Part shown: piece after piece, positions 1-5,098 of the stretch
Layout of the letters: each line of letters opens with the position of its first letter
Position numbering within the stretch: position 1 is the stretch's first letter
NCBI GenBank assembly: GCA_009779525.1
Contig: WREB01000125.1
Coordinates: 1-5,098, forward strand
DNA from: Defluviitaleaceae bacterium
GTDB taxonomy: Bacteria; Bacillota_A; Clostridia; Lachnospirales; WQUN01
Direction: 5' to 3'
Length of the DNA stretch: 5,098 nt
The notes under the pieces: generated by a model
The model's database searches: none
The model's input: only the letters and a program-made list of their open reading frames with translations
Told to the model about the DNA's origin: nothing
Program-made: the position numbers and the translations under genes

Positions 1-1
1 G

Positions 2-484
2 ACGGTCTGCGAATTGCTCCGCGTAATCAAACCGGACTGGCTCGAGGGAAAATCGCTGGTCCCGTTGTTCGAGGGCAAGAAAGAAGAGATCAGGGAAGAA
101 GTCTTCGGCGAGGTGACTTACCACGCGTCGTACGAACCGATGCGCTCGGTCAGGACGAAGACGCATAAGCTCATAATACGCTACGGGATGCAGGGCGGCT
201 ATGCGCCGGCGAACATCGACGAAAGCGCGCCGAAAGAATTTTTAATTGAAAGCGGTTTGCTCGACAATTCGGTCGAGCGGGAGGCGCTTTACGATCTGCG
301 CCTCGATCCGGTGGAAAGGATTAACCTTGCGAACGATCCGCGCTATAAAAAGACGAAGGAAGATTTGCTTTCGCGGCTGGACGCGTGGATGGCCGCGACT
401 AACGATCCGTTAAACGACCACAGGCACCGGGTGCCGAAGCCGGACGGCGCAATCGAAACGCCGCTTACGCAAATAAACGTATAA
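2..484 (+). CDS. Sulfatase family protein, C-terminal fragment (5' end outside window)
   Basis: The reading frame is open from the left edge, so this is the last 160 residues of a longer protein and the true start is outside. The fragment reads like the C-terminal region of alkaline-phosphatase-superfamily sulfatases. It begins with a TVCELL..KPDWLEGKSLVPLF segment, the usual 'type of target / Greater-than-label' stretch that follows the catalytic fold. It continues with MRSVRTKTHKLIIRY, the RxVRTxxxKLI strand of the C-terminal subdomain, and then ALYDLRLDPVERINLAND, the LYDLxxDPxExxNLA motif. Sulfatases hydrolyse sulfate esters or sulfamates on glycans or small molecules. The formylglycine Cys/Ser site and most metal ligands would be upstream, so substrate and activity cannot be judged; a glycan or heparan-type sulfatase is only a guess. 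The gene ends with TAA directly before a strong terminator and converges on the rhomboid gene, so it belongs to a separate transcription unit. The family call is fairly secure. Confidence 0.85.
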   Translation, partial: TVCELLRVIKPDWLEGKSLVPLFEGKKEEIREEVFGEVTYHASYEPMRSVRTKTHKLIIRYGMQGGYAPANIDESAPKEFLIESGLLDNSVEREALYDLRLDPVERINLANDPRYKKTKEDLLSRLDAWMAATNDPLNDHRHRVPKPDGAIETPLTQINV

Positions 485-489
485 AAACG

Positions 490-523
490 AACCGCCGCGG
501 CCGATAAGCCGCGGCGGTTTTTT
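490..523. terminator. Bidirectional intrinsic terminator between convergent genes
   Basis: A perfect 12-bp inverted repeat (490-501 pairing with 508-519, arm AACCGCCGCGGC) encloses a 6-nt loop CGATAA. On the plus strand it runs straight into a T-run (518-523, then ATT), suited to stopping transcription of the sulfatase gene. On the minus strand the same hairpin is followed by CG and five Ts (487-483), suited to ending the rhomboid operon. The sulfatase stop codon lies 5 nt before the stem, and the rhomboid stop codon (524-522) 2 nt before it. Confidence 0.93.
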
Positions 524-1136
524 ATTCGCCTGACGATCCGTCCAAAATCTTTTCCTTGTTCGCGACGAAGCCGAACAGCGCGCCGCAAAGCCCTCCCGCG
601 ATGTGGGACATGTACGATATGTTCATCGAGCTTTCGGTCAGCTCGCCGGTCGAAAATCCCGCGTATAGCTCCCGCCCGACGAAAACGATCAGCGCGAGCA
701 AAAATGTCAGCGGGAGCCGCCCCCTCCGCAAATTTGTGAACGAAGCCAGAAGCATCATCATGAAGACGACGCCGCTCGCGCCGAGCATCGCGGAGCCCGG
801 CTTCGAGACGAGCATGAAGATCAAACCGGTCACGAGCGCGGTCGCGGCCATCATCAGCGCGATCCATTTTCCGCCGTATTTTTCTTCGAGCATCGGTCCG
901 AGCAGCAGTATCAGCACGAAGTTGCCGAGGTAATGGTTTATGTCGGCGTGGCCGAACGCGTGGCCGAACAGGCGGACGAACATGAAGAAGTCTACGCTTC
1001 CCGCGCGGTACACCGAAAATAGCAACGCGTCGGTATAACCGCCGGTCAATAGCGAAGCGGCGAGCGCGGCCGCGGAAACGAGCGTGAAAGTGAGCGTGAC
1101 CGGGGCGTTGTATTGTATGCGCCTAAGCGGGTTCAT
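522..1136 (-). CDS. Rhomboid family intramembrane serine protease
   Basis: This 204-residue integral membrane protein fits the compact six-helix rhomboid core. Rhomboids cleave transmembrane segments of substrate proteins inside the lipid bilayer with a Ser-His dyad. The nucleophile is Ser121 in GASG (119-122), and the catalytic base is His178 in SHIAGGLCGALFGF, whose small-residue helix packs against the serine helix. An HxxxN pair (His68, Asn72 in NHYLGN) matches the oxyanion-stabilising His/Asn of GlpG. Membrane segments lie near 13-30, 70-86, 92-111, 117-133, 142-158 and 178-194. The ATG at 1136 is chosen because the protein then begins MNPLRRIQYNAPV, like recalled clostridial homologues, and GGCGGAG lies just upstream, although its 3-nt spacing is short. 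A TTG at 1151, only 3 nt after the previous stop, would add five residues. It is the last gene of the SPFH operon and ends in the terminator. No substrate can be named. Confidence 0.93.
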   Translation of the reverse strand: MNPLRRIQYNAPVTLTFTLVSAAALAASLLTGGYTDALLFSVYRAGSVDFFMFVRLFGHAFGHADINHYLGNFVLILLLGPMLEEKYGGKWIALMMAATALVTGLIFMLVSKPGSAMLGASGVVFMMMLLASFTNLRRGRLPLTFLLALIVFVGRELYAGFSTGELTESSMNISYMSHIAGGLCGALFGFVANKEKILDGSSGE

Positions 1137-1154
1137 CGGCTCCGCCAGCAAAAG

Positions 1155-1598
1155 TCATAGCGCGGCTATTAATTCGTCGTATAATTTTTTTGTCGACTGC
1201 GCGTCGTAGAAGCTGATGTATAAGTCTTCGCCGCCGCTTCGCCTGACTATTAGCGTCGGCGGCTCCTTCGACTTGACGAAAAGCTTCACGCTTTCGCCGC
1301 CGGTCCTGAAGTTTCCAAGCAGCGTCTGGCCCATCCCGCCCACGCCGTTGGTGCGCGTAAACGAACCGATCTGCCCGATCGTCATGTCCAGCAGCTCTAC
1401 GCCGGTTATTTCGCCGAGCGGTACGGTGACACCGTAAAAACCCTTGATCCGAAGCTCGCCGTCTTTGACCTCGGCTTTCGTCTCGAGCATCGAAAGGCCT
1501 ATGAAAACGGCGAGCGCCGCGATTACTAATAACGTCGAGCCTATTACGATTATCCTAGCGATCGGCGGGAGTTCGTTAAAGCCATAGCTCTTTTTCAT
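1155..1598 (-). CDS. Membrane-anchored bacterial PH-domain protein
   Basis: This is a 147-residue protein with one clear N-terminal transmembrane helix (about 15-37, IVIGSTLLVIAALAVFIGL) and a soluble domain of about 105 residues after it. The soluble part is strand-rich: LRIKGFYGVTVPLGEITGVELL, a glycine-rich loop (about 84-97, GVGGMGQTLLGNF), VKLFVKSKEPPTLIVRR, YISF. It ends in a helix (DAQSTKKLYDELIAAL). This order matches bacterial PH-like domains of the bPH_5 type; the NF(R/K)T..G...L.V....PP.I motif supports that family. The function of these domains is poorly known; membrane-associated scaffolding or protein binding is an inference. The start ATG has a good ribosome binding site (AAGGAAGG, 1604-1611, 5-nt spacer) located inside the upstream RHH gene, whose last 23 nt overlap this gene. 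The next gene, the rhomboid, follows within 4-18 nt depending on its start. Confidence 0.8.
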   Translation of the reverse strand: MKKSYGFNELPPIARIIVIGSTLLVIAALAVFIGLSMLETKAEVKDGELRIKGFYGVTVPLGEITGVELLDMTIGQIGSFTRTNGVGGMGQTLLGNFRTGGESVKLFVKSKEPPTLIVRRSGGEDLYISFYDAQSTKKLYDELIAAL

Positions 1599-1767
1599 TT
1601 TCGCCTTCCTTCGCGTCGTATTCGCCTTTCTTCCTCCGGTTGACGCAAAGCGTCAACAAATACTCGATCTGCCCGTTGACGGACCGGAACTCGTCCTGGG
1701 CCCATGCGGAAAGCTCGGCCCAAAGCGCGTTGGTCAGCCGTAGGGGGATCTGCTTTTTTTCCTCCAT
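1576..1767 (-). CDS. Arc-type ribbon-helix-helix DNA-binding protein
   Basis: This 63-residue protein has the size and layout of a ribbon-helix-helix regulator. It shows a short N-terminal beta strand with alternating residues (KQIPLRLT, 5-12), helix A (13-26, [14 protein letters not shown]), a turn (RSVNGQ, 28-33) and helix B (30-45, [16 protein letters not shown]), then a charged tail. Proteins of this fold bind DNA as dimers by inserting the paired beta strands into the major groove. Strand residues Lys5, Gln6, Pro8 and Arg10 are the candidates for base contact, which is an inference. The ATG lies 4 nt after the SPFH stop codon with no clear Shine-Dalgarno sequence, so translation is probably coupled to the SPFH gene. 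It overlaps the PH-domain gene by 23 nt. Small Arc-like proteins next to SPFH genes recur in Clostridia as I recall. The tandem repeats over the operon promoter are a plausible target. No toxin partner is visible, so a toxin-antitoxin role is unlikely. Confidence 0.85.
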   Translation of the reverse strand: MEEKKQIPLRLTNALWAELSAWAQDEFRSVNGQIEYLLTLCVNRRKKGEYDAKEGENEKELWL

Positions 1768-1771
1768 TTCA

Positions 1772-2803
1772 TCAGTACAACGATCCGCTGTTTACCACCG
1801 GCTGCGCGTCGCGGTTGCCGCAAAGCACGACCATCAGGTTGCTGACCATCGCGGCCTTGCGCTCGTCGTCGAGCGTCACGATGTTGTTTGCGGATAGTTT
1901 CGCGAGCGCGAGCTCGACCATGCCGACAGCGCCCTCTACAATCATCTGCCTCGCGTCGATCACGGCCGAAGCCTGCTGGCGCTGAAGCATGGCCGCGGCG
2001 ATTTCGGGCGCGTACGCGAGGTGCGTGATCCGCGCCTCGTTGACCTCGATTCCGGCTATCCCGACTTTCGATTGGATCTCGTCTTTAAGCTTCATCGCGA
2101 TTTCCTGGCTGCTCCCGCGGAGCGTCTTCTCGTTGTCGTCGCCGAAGGTGTCGTATGGGTAGAGCCGGACGATGTTGCGTAGCGCCGAATCGCACTGTAT
2201 CGAGAGGAATTCTTTGTAATGGTCCACGTTGAAGACGGCTTTCGTCGGGTTAACGACTTTCCATACCACGACGATTCCTATTATTATCGGGTTGCCGAGC
2301 TGGTCGTTGATCTTCTGCTTTTCGTTGTTGAGCGTGTTGACCTTAAGCGAAATCTTTTTGTTGAACATCGAGACTCCGCCCGACTGCAGCGCGACTCCGC
2401 TTACCGTGACCGGTTTCGGCTGCTCGACGGACGAAGAAGTCGCGGTCGATGAACCGGCGGCGGGGTTTACCGCCGCGACGAACGGATTGACGAAATAAAA
2501 CCCCTCGCGTTTTATCGTGCCGTAGTACTTTCCGAATAACGTGAACACATATGCCTCGTTCGGTTTTATCACCTTGAGCCCCAGGTACGGAATCCAACCT
2601 ATCAAAAATCCGTAAACCATTCCTACGATGAACAGCGTCACTCCCAGCGGGTCGCTCGGGCTCTTGTTCGCCATGATGATGATTCCTATGACGAACGCCG
2701 CCTCCGCAACCATTACCGCGAGCGTGTTAAGCACGAGCACCGCCATGCCGCTCAGCGCTTTCGGTTCCCTCTCTTCGTAATCGATCGATTTCGTCTCGTT
2801 CAT
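1772..2803 (-). CDS. SPFH/band-7 (stomatin/prohibitin-like) membrane protein
   Basis: This 343-residue protein has two N-terminal membrane segments (about 19-44 and 54-76) and then an SPFH/band-7 domain (about 78-285). The domain opens with [28 protein letters not shown] and includes [29 protein letters not shown] and the helical stretch [36 protein letters not shown] proteins oligomerise into rings or cages on membranes, organise microdomains and often work with membrane proteases. A Ser/Thr/Ala/Val-rich insert of about 37 residues (110-146) splits the domain between VNPF and NKKISLKV. The C-terminus ([27 protein letters not shown]) resembles recalled clostridial members. The start is well defined: ATG with GGGAGG 6 nt upstream and a sigma-70-type promoter just before it. 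It is the first gene of the SPFH/RHH/PH/rhomboid operon. No NfeD partner gene is present. The family assignment is firm; the cellular role is not known. Confidence 0.93.
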   Translation of the reverse strand: MNETKSIDYEEREPKALSGMAVLVLNTLAVMVAEAAFVIGIIIMANKSPSDPLGVTLFIVGMVYGFLIGWIPYLGLKVIKPNEAYVFTLFGKYYGTIKREGFYFVNPFVAAVNPAAGSSTATSSSVEQPKPVTVSGVALQSGGVSMFNKKISLKVNTLNNEKQKINDQLGNPIIIGIVVVWKVVNPTKAVFNVDHYKEFLSIQCDSALRNIVRLYPYDTFGDDNEKTLRGSSQEIAMKLKDEIQSKVGIAGIEVNEARITHLAYAPEIAAAMLQRQQASAVIDARQMIVEGAVGMVELALAKLSANNIVTLDDERKAAMVSNLMVVLCGNRDAQPVVNSGSLY

Positions 2804-2809
2804 CTGCGT

Positions 2810-2815
2810 CCTCCC
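2810..2815 (-). promoter_or_regulatory. Ribosome binding site of the SPFH gene
   Basis: GGGAGG on the minus strand lies 6 nt before the ATG at 2803. It fixes the SPFH start and is the strongest translation signal of that operon; the RHH gene after it has no comparable site. Confidence 0.85.
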
Positions 2816-2822
2816 GTGTAAT

Positions 2823-2844
2823 ATTTTGATATCATTTTAATATC
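2823..2844 (-). repeat. Two tandem 11-bp direct repeats over the SPFH promoter -10 region (putative operator)
   Basis: On the minus strand GATATTAAAAT (2844-2834) is followed without a gap by GATATCAAAAT (2833-2823); 10 of 11 bases agree. The first copy contains the -10 hexamer TAAAAT, and the second covers the expected transcription start. The period of 11 bp is about one helical turn, which would place two dimers of a ribbon-helix-helix protein on the same face of the DNA, as in tandem operators of that family. A perfect 8-bp palindrome TGATATCA (2827-2834) spans the junction. The repeats are seen directly; the operator role is inferred. Confidence 0.55.
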
Positions 2845-2862
2845 AGTTTGTCTTTCCGTCAA
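2834..2862 (-). promoter_or_regulatory. Sigma-70/sigma-A-type promoter of the SPFH operon
   Basis: On the minus strand TTGACG (2862-2857, 5 of 6 matches to TTGACA) is separated by exactly 17 nt from TAAAAT (2839-2834, 5 of 6 matches to TATAAT). Transcription should start near 2827, giving a leader of about 24 nt that carries the GGGAGG ribosome binding site. The -35 element overlaps the TGA stop codon (2861-2859) of the upstream isomerase gene, so promoter and preceding gene are packed without spare sequence. Confidence 0.8.
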
Positions 2863-3638
2863 CCGTCTATTGCCGACAGGTTTTTTACGTAATCCAGCGA
2901 AATTTTCAAGTCGTAAAAAATGTCGCGCCCGTACGCGTCGTCGTGGTCGAGCACGTACCATTCGGGGTTTATCGCAAGCTTTTTTATTTCCGCGCAAAGC
3001 GCTGCGTAGCCCGCCTCGCCGTAGCCGGTCGGGCGGAATTCGAACGCGCTTTTTTCGCCGGTCCGGATAAAGTCTTTCAAGTGTATCACCGGGCAGCGCG
3101 AGCGGTATTTCCTTAAAAAATGAACAGGCTCCGCGCCGCCGATCATTATCCATCCCAGGTCCGGCTCCGCAAGCAAAAGGCCGGGGTCGGTATCGTCAAA
3201 AAAATATTCGAGCGCGGTTTTACCGTTAAATCTGCTTCGCAACTCGTTGGCGTGGTTATGGTAGAGCAGCCGCATCCCCGCGCTTTTCGTTTTATCGCCC
3301 AGGGCGTTTAGCGTTTCGACTGTAAGGCGGTAACCGTCGCTTCCGGGCATTCCGTCCGGGCCCGGCGAACCGACGGTAATGAAGCGGCAGCCGAGTGTCA
3401 GATGGTCCTCGATTATTTTTTCCGGATCGTTTGCGAACTCGCCGAACGGGACGTGGTCGCCGATCGCGTCAATTCCGAGAGAGTCGAGCCTGCTTCGTAT
3501 CTCGCCGGGCTTATGCCCGAACAGCCCTATGAACTCGACTCCGTCGTACCCAATTTTCGCAAGCCTATCCAATACGCCGAATAAGTCTTTGGCGCATTCG
3601 TTTCGCAAAATGAAGAGGGGAGAACCCAGTTTCGTCAT
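2859..3638 (-). CDS. Sugar phosphate isomerase/epimerase family protein (xylose-isomerase-like TIM barrel)
   Basis: This 259-residue protein has the motifs of the AP-endonuclease-2/xylose-isomerase-like TIM barrel family. They are GYDGVEF (30-36), LYHNHANE (125-132), EPDLGW (158-163), VIHLKD (184-189), GYGEAGY (205-211) and a C-terminal DHD..YGRD..DLKISLDYVKNL. Members typically hold one divalent metal and isomerise or epimerise sugars or inositol derivatives in the cytoplasm; the substrate cannot be deduced here. Likely metal ligands are Asp160, His186 and residues near 129-132. The last ligand position, usually Glu in an EQD motif, appears as Asp231 in DHD. The ATG is supported by AGAGGGG (3646-3652, 7-nt spacer). 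The gene begins 4 nt after the stop of the small Cys protein gene and probably belongs to the ruvAB transcript. No other sugar-metabolism gene is nearby to suggest a pathway. Its stop codon overlaps the next promoter. Confidence 0.88.
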   Translation of the reverse strand: MTKLGSPLFILRNECAKDLFGVLDRLAKIGYDGVEFIGLFGHKPGEIRSRLDSLGIDAIGDHVPFGEFANDPEKIIEDHLTLGCRFITVGSPGPDGMPGSDGYRLTVETLNALGDKTKSAGMRLLYHNHANELRSRFNGKTALEYFFDDTDPGLLLAEPDLGWIMIGGAEPVHFLRKYRSRCPVIHLKDFIRTGEKSAFEFRPTGYGEAGYAALCAEIKKLAINPEWYVLDHDDAYGRDIFYDLKISLDYVKNLSAIDG

Positions 3639-3642
3639 AGGC

Positions 3643-3783
3643 TCACCCCTCTTCGCTTTCCTTTTTAATGCGCTGGCAGGAAGTCAGCCCGCCCTTATGG
3701 TTTTCCCTGCACGCCTCGCAATCGCCGTGGCGCTTGCATTCGTAGGCGCATGGACAATCCTCGTTAAGTTTTTTTTCGTTCAT
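3643..3783 (-). CDS. Small cysteine-rich protein (46 aa), probably metal-binding, coupled to ruvB
   Basis: The product has 46 residues with six Cys and two His in an ordered pattern: CPC (10-12), C16, H19-G20, C22, C25, H29, C36. That is CxCx3Cx2HGxCx2Cx3Hx6C. The spacing suggests binding of zinc or another metal, or a small iron-sulfur site; this is inference. I recall similar short proteins with an [12 protein letters not shown] core in Clostridia annotated as hypothetical, and no function is known to me. The start is well supported: AGGAGGG (3790-3796) lies 6 nt upstream, and the ATG overlaps the ruvB stop as ATGA (4 nt), a classic translational coupling arrangement. A longer in-frame extension to 3957 exists, but it is the out-of-frame shadow of ruvB and lacks a ribosome binding site. 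Flanking residues are mostly charged (Lys/Glu) and there is no signal peptide, so the protein should be cytoplasmic. Confidence 0.82.
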   Translation of the reverse strand: MNEKKLNEDCPCAYECKRHGDCEACRENHKGGLTSCQRIKKESEEG

Positions 3784-4823
3784 TTTAAACCCTCCTGTTC
3801 GTATAGGCTTACCTGCCCTTCGGGCAAGACGTGCCCCATGTGCGCGTAACCCGCGCGGGTCGCGATCCTGCCGCGCGGCGTGCGCTGTATGAAGCCAAGC
3901 TGAAGCAAGAACGGTTCCGCGACGTCCTCGATCGTGCCCGGTTCTTCGTCGATGCAAGCGGATAATGTCTCGAGCCCGACGGGACCGCCACCGAACTTTA
4001 TTATTATCGCGCCGAGCAGCTTCTTGTCGACCGCGTCGAGTCCGCGCGGATCGATTCCAAGGTCGTCAAGCGAAACGCGCGCCACATCCTCCGTCACGAC
4101 GCCCTCGTACTGTACCTGCGCGAAGTCCCGGACGCGCTTGAGCAGCCTGTTTGCGATGCGGGGCGTCCCGCGCGAGCGCTTCGCCAGTTCCTCGGCGCCT
4201 TCGTCGGTGAGCTTCGTGCCGAGAACCCCCGCGGACCTCGCGAGGATCGTCTTCAAATCCCCGATCCCGTACGGCTCCAGGTGATGCACGACTCCGAATC
4301 GGTCGCGAAGCGGCGCGGTAAGGAGCCCTATCCTGGTCGTCGCGCCGATAAGCGTGAACTTCGGGAGCTCGAGCCTGATGCTTTTCGCGGCGGGTCCTTT
4401 GCCGATCACGATGTCGAGCAAAAAATCCTCCATCGCGGGATATAAAATCTCTTCGATCGCGCGGTTGAGCCGGTGAATTTCGTCGATAAATAAAAAATCG
4501 CCCTCGTTAAGGTCGTTAAGCACCGCGGCCATATCGCCGGGCCGCTCGATCGCGGGGCCGGTCGTCACGCGGATGCGCGCGCCCATTTCGGAGGCGATAA
4601 TGTAGGAAAGGGTCGTCTTGCCGAGCCCGGGCTGACCGTGGAGCAGGACGTGGTCGAGCGTTTCGCCCCGCTCTATAGCGGCCTGAATGAATATTTTCAT
4701 GTTCCGCTTGACCGATTCCTGCCCGACATAATCGTCGAAGCACGACGGCCTGAGCTTTAGCTCGTTTTCGTCCTCGTCGTCGCGAAAAAATCCCGGCGCC
4801 GTCGCGCCCCGATAATCATCCAT
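3780..4823 (-). CDS. ruvB: Holliday junction branch migration ATPase RuvB
   Basis: The protein has 347 residues, the normal RuvB length, and is recognisable throughout. RuvB forms hexameric rings that, with RuvA, pump DNA through Holliday junctions in recombinational repair. Seen motifs: [11 protein letters not shown] (25-35), Walker [10 protein letters not shown] (63-71), Walker B LFIDEIH (111-117), sensor 1 GATTR (160-164), the arginine-finger segment PLRDRFG (171-177), sensor 2 [10 protein letters not shown] (219-228), and the C-terminal winged helix with RTPRGRIAT (314-322). Walker A has Gln64 where most RuvBs have Pro (GPPGLGKT); the catalytic Lys69 and Thr70 are intact. The first 20 residues are an acidic, variable extension, as is common. 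ATG 4823 is the first possible start after the ruvA stop, 27 nt away. No clear Shine-Dalgarno sequence precedes it, so coupling to ruvA is likely. The TGA stop overlaps the start of the small Cys protein gene. Confidence 0.98.
   Translation of the reverse strand: MDDYRGATAPGFFRDDEDENELKLRPSCFDDYVGQESVKRNMKIFIQAAIERGETLDHVLLHGQPGLGKTTLSYIIASEMGARIRVTTGPAIERPGDMAAVLNDLNEGDFLFIDEIHRLNRAIEEILYPAMEDFLLDIVIGKGPAAKSIRLELPKFTLIGATTRIGLLTAPLRDRFGVVHHLEPYGIGDLKTILARSAGVLGTKLTDEGAEELAKRSRGTPRIANRLLKRVRDFAQVQYEGVVTEDVARVSLDDLGIDPRGLDAVDKKLLGAIIIKFGGGPVGLETLSACIDEEPGTIEDVAEPFLLQLGFIQRTPRGRIATRAGYAHMGHVLPEGQVSLYEQEGLK
3790..3796 (-). promoter_or_regulatory. Ribosome binding site that decides the start of the small Cys-rich gene
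   Basis: AGGAGGG on the minus strand sits inside the last codons of ruvB, 6 nt before the ATG at 3783. It is close to the ideal Shine-Dalgarno sequence and is the main reason to call the 46-residue form as the real gene rather than the longer open frame. Confidence 0.85.
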
Positions 4824-4850
4824 CGGCGCGGCGCCGTTTAATTTGAGTCA

Positions 4851-5098
4851 TCATGTTTTCGAGAGCAGCCGGAGCGCGCCGCGCACGATCGCCTCCGCCC
4901 CCATGCCGTCGCATGCCGCGCCGACCACCGCCTTCAAGCTTTCCGACCGGCCGTACCCAAGCGCAAGCAGCGCGTCCAGCGCGTCCTTCCTTTCGCTTGA
5001 CGAACCGACCGAGGCAAGCCTGCCGAACTGCCCGTCGTCCGGGCTTTGCGCGTCGTCGTAAGACTCGCCGCAGGTCTTTATCTTATCTCGCAGCTCGA
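4851..5098 (-). CDS. ruvA: Holliday junction DNA-binding subunit RuvA, C-terminal fragment
   Basis: The minus strand is open from the right edge to TGA at 4853-4851, giving the last 81 residues; the 5' part of the gene lies beyond the window. The fragment starts with ELRDKIKT, the end of RuvA domain II. It then has a flexible linker rich in Asp, Gly and Ser (CGESYDDAQSPDDGQFGR...VGSSSER), and ends with domain III: DALDALLALGYGRSESLKAVV and EAIVRGALRLLSKT. In the known system RuvA binds the four-way junction through domains I and II, and the mobile domain III contacts RuvB and controls its ATPase. The immediate neighbour ruvB (27 nt downstream) confirms the identity, which the fragment alone supports only moderately. 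The stop codon is doubled (TGATGA). Confidence 0.93.
   Translation of the reverse strand, partial: ELRDKIKTCGESYDDAQSPDDGQFGRLASVGSSSERKDALDALLALGYGRSESLKAVVGAACDGMGAEAIVRGALRLLSKT

Noticed and set aside
343..867. Minus-strand open frame of 174 codons, Arg/Asp-rich
   Set aside because: It lies out of frame inside the rhomboid gene, crosses the terminator hairpin and runs antisense into the sulfatase gene. Its composition is typical of a GC-rich shadow frame and no family motif is present.
1576..1767. Antitoxin of a toxin-antitoxin pair, based on the small RHH protein
   Set aside because: No small toxin-like gene is adjacent; the neighbours are SPFH and PH-domain membrane proteins, so an operon regulator is the better reading.
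2861..2882. Possible hairpin at the end of the isomerase gene (AACC-GTC pairing with GAC-GGTT, one bulge)
   Set aside because: It is only about 7 bp with a bulge, lies within coding sequence, and is not followed by a T-run, so it does not qualify as an intrinsic terminator.
2800..3153. Minus-strand open frame of 117 codons over the isomerase 3' end and the SPFH promoter
   Set aside because: It is extremely Arg-rich, overlaps a well-supported gene in another frame, and would run through the promoter and SPFH ribosome binding site.
3379..3849. Plus-strand open frame of 156 codons
   Set aside because: It is antisense to the isomerase, small Cys protein and ruvB genes, all of which have clear motifs or start signals. 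Ser/Pro-rich shadow composition, no recognisable domain.
3784..3957. Upstream extension of the small Cys-rich gene to a 104-residue protein
   Set aside because: The added part is an Arg/His/Ala-rich out-of-frame reading of ruvB with no ribosome binding site, whereas the ATG at 3783 has a near-perfect one.
4843..5061. Plus-strand open frame of 72 codons at the right end
   Set aside because: It is the antisense shadow of the ruvA C-terminus, Ser/Ala/Pro-rich and without any motif.

Overview
The window looks like chromosomal DNA of an uncultured, moderately GC-rich bacterium, most likely Bacillota (Clostridia). The assignment is inferred from several things: AGGAGG-type ribosome binding sites, tightly packed genes, and recalled similarity of the rhomboid N-terminus, the SPFH protein and the Arc-type protein to clostridial homologues. 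No search could be run. There is no sign of recent transfer: no insertion sequence, tRNA, CRISPR array or attachment site.

Layout. On the plus strand, 2-484 is the C-terminal end of a sulfatase whose catalytic part lies to the left of the window. A perfect 12-bp hairpin with T-runs on both sides (490-523) separates it from everything else, which is on the minus strand. Read in their own direction (right to left) the minus-strand genes are: ruvA (3' end only, 4851-5098), ruvB (3780-4823), a 46-residue cysteine-rich protein (3643-3783), a sugar phosphate isomerase/epimerase-like TIM barrel (2859-3638), then after a 55-bp gap an SPFH/band-7 membrane protein (1772-2803), a ribbon-helix-helix protein (1576-1767), a membrane-anchored bacterial PH-domain protein (1155-1598) and a rhomboid protease (522-1136).

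The minus-strand genes form two blocks. The ruvAB block is a DNA-repair operon (Holliday junction migration) with two passengers. The small Cys protein is coupled to ruvB by an ATGA overlap, and the isomerase starts 4 nt after the small gene. The second block has its own good sigma-70-type promoter (TTGACG-17-TAAAAT, 2834-2862) and ends at the shared bidirectional terminator. Its three membrane proteins (SPFH scaffold, PH-domain protein, intramembrane protease) are co-transcribed with a putative small DNA-binding protein. Two tandem near-identical 11-bp repeats cover the -10 element and the probable start point, which makes autoregulation by the ribbon-helix-helix protein an attractive hypothesis.

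The most interesting content is this SPFH/RHH/PH/rhomboid operon with its putative operator, followed by the small Cys-rich protein tied to ruvB. The rest is ordinary housekeeping sequence. No stretch longer than about 60 bases lacks an assigned gene or regulatory element.
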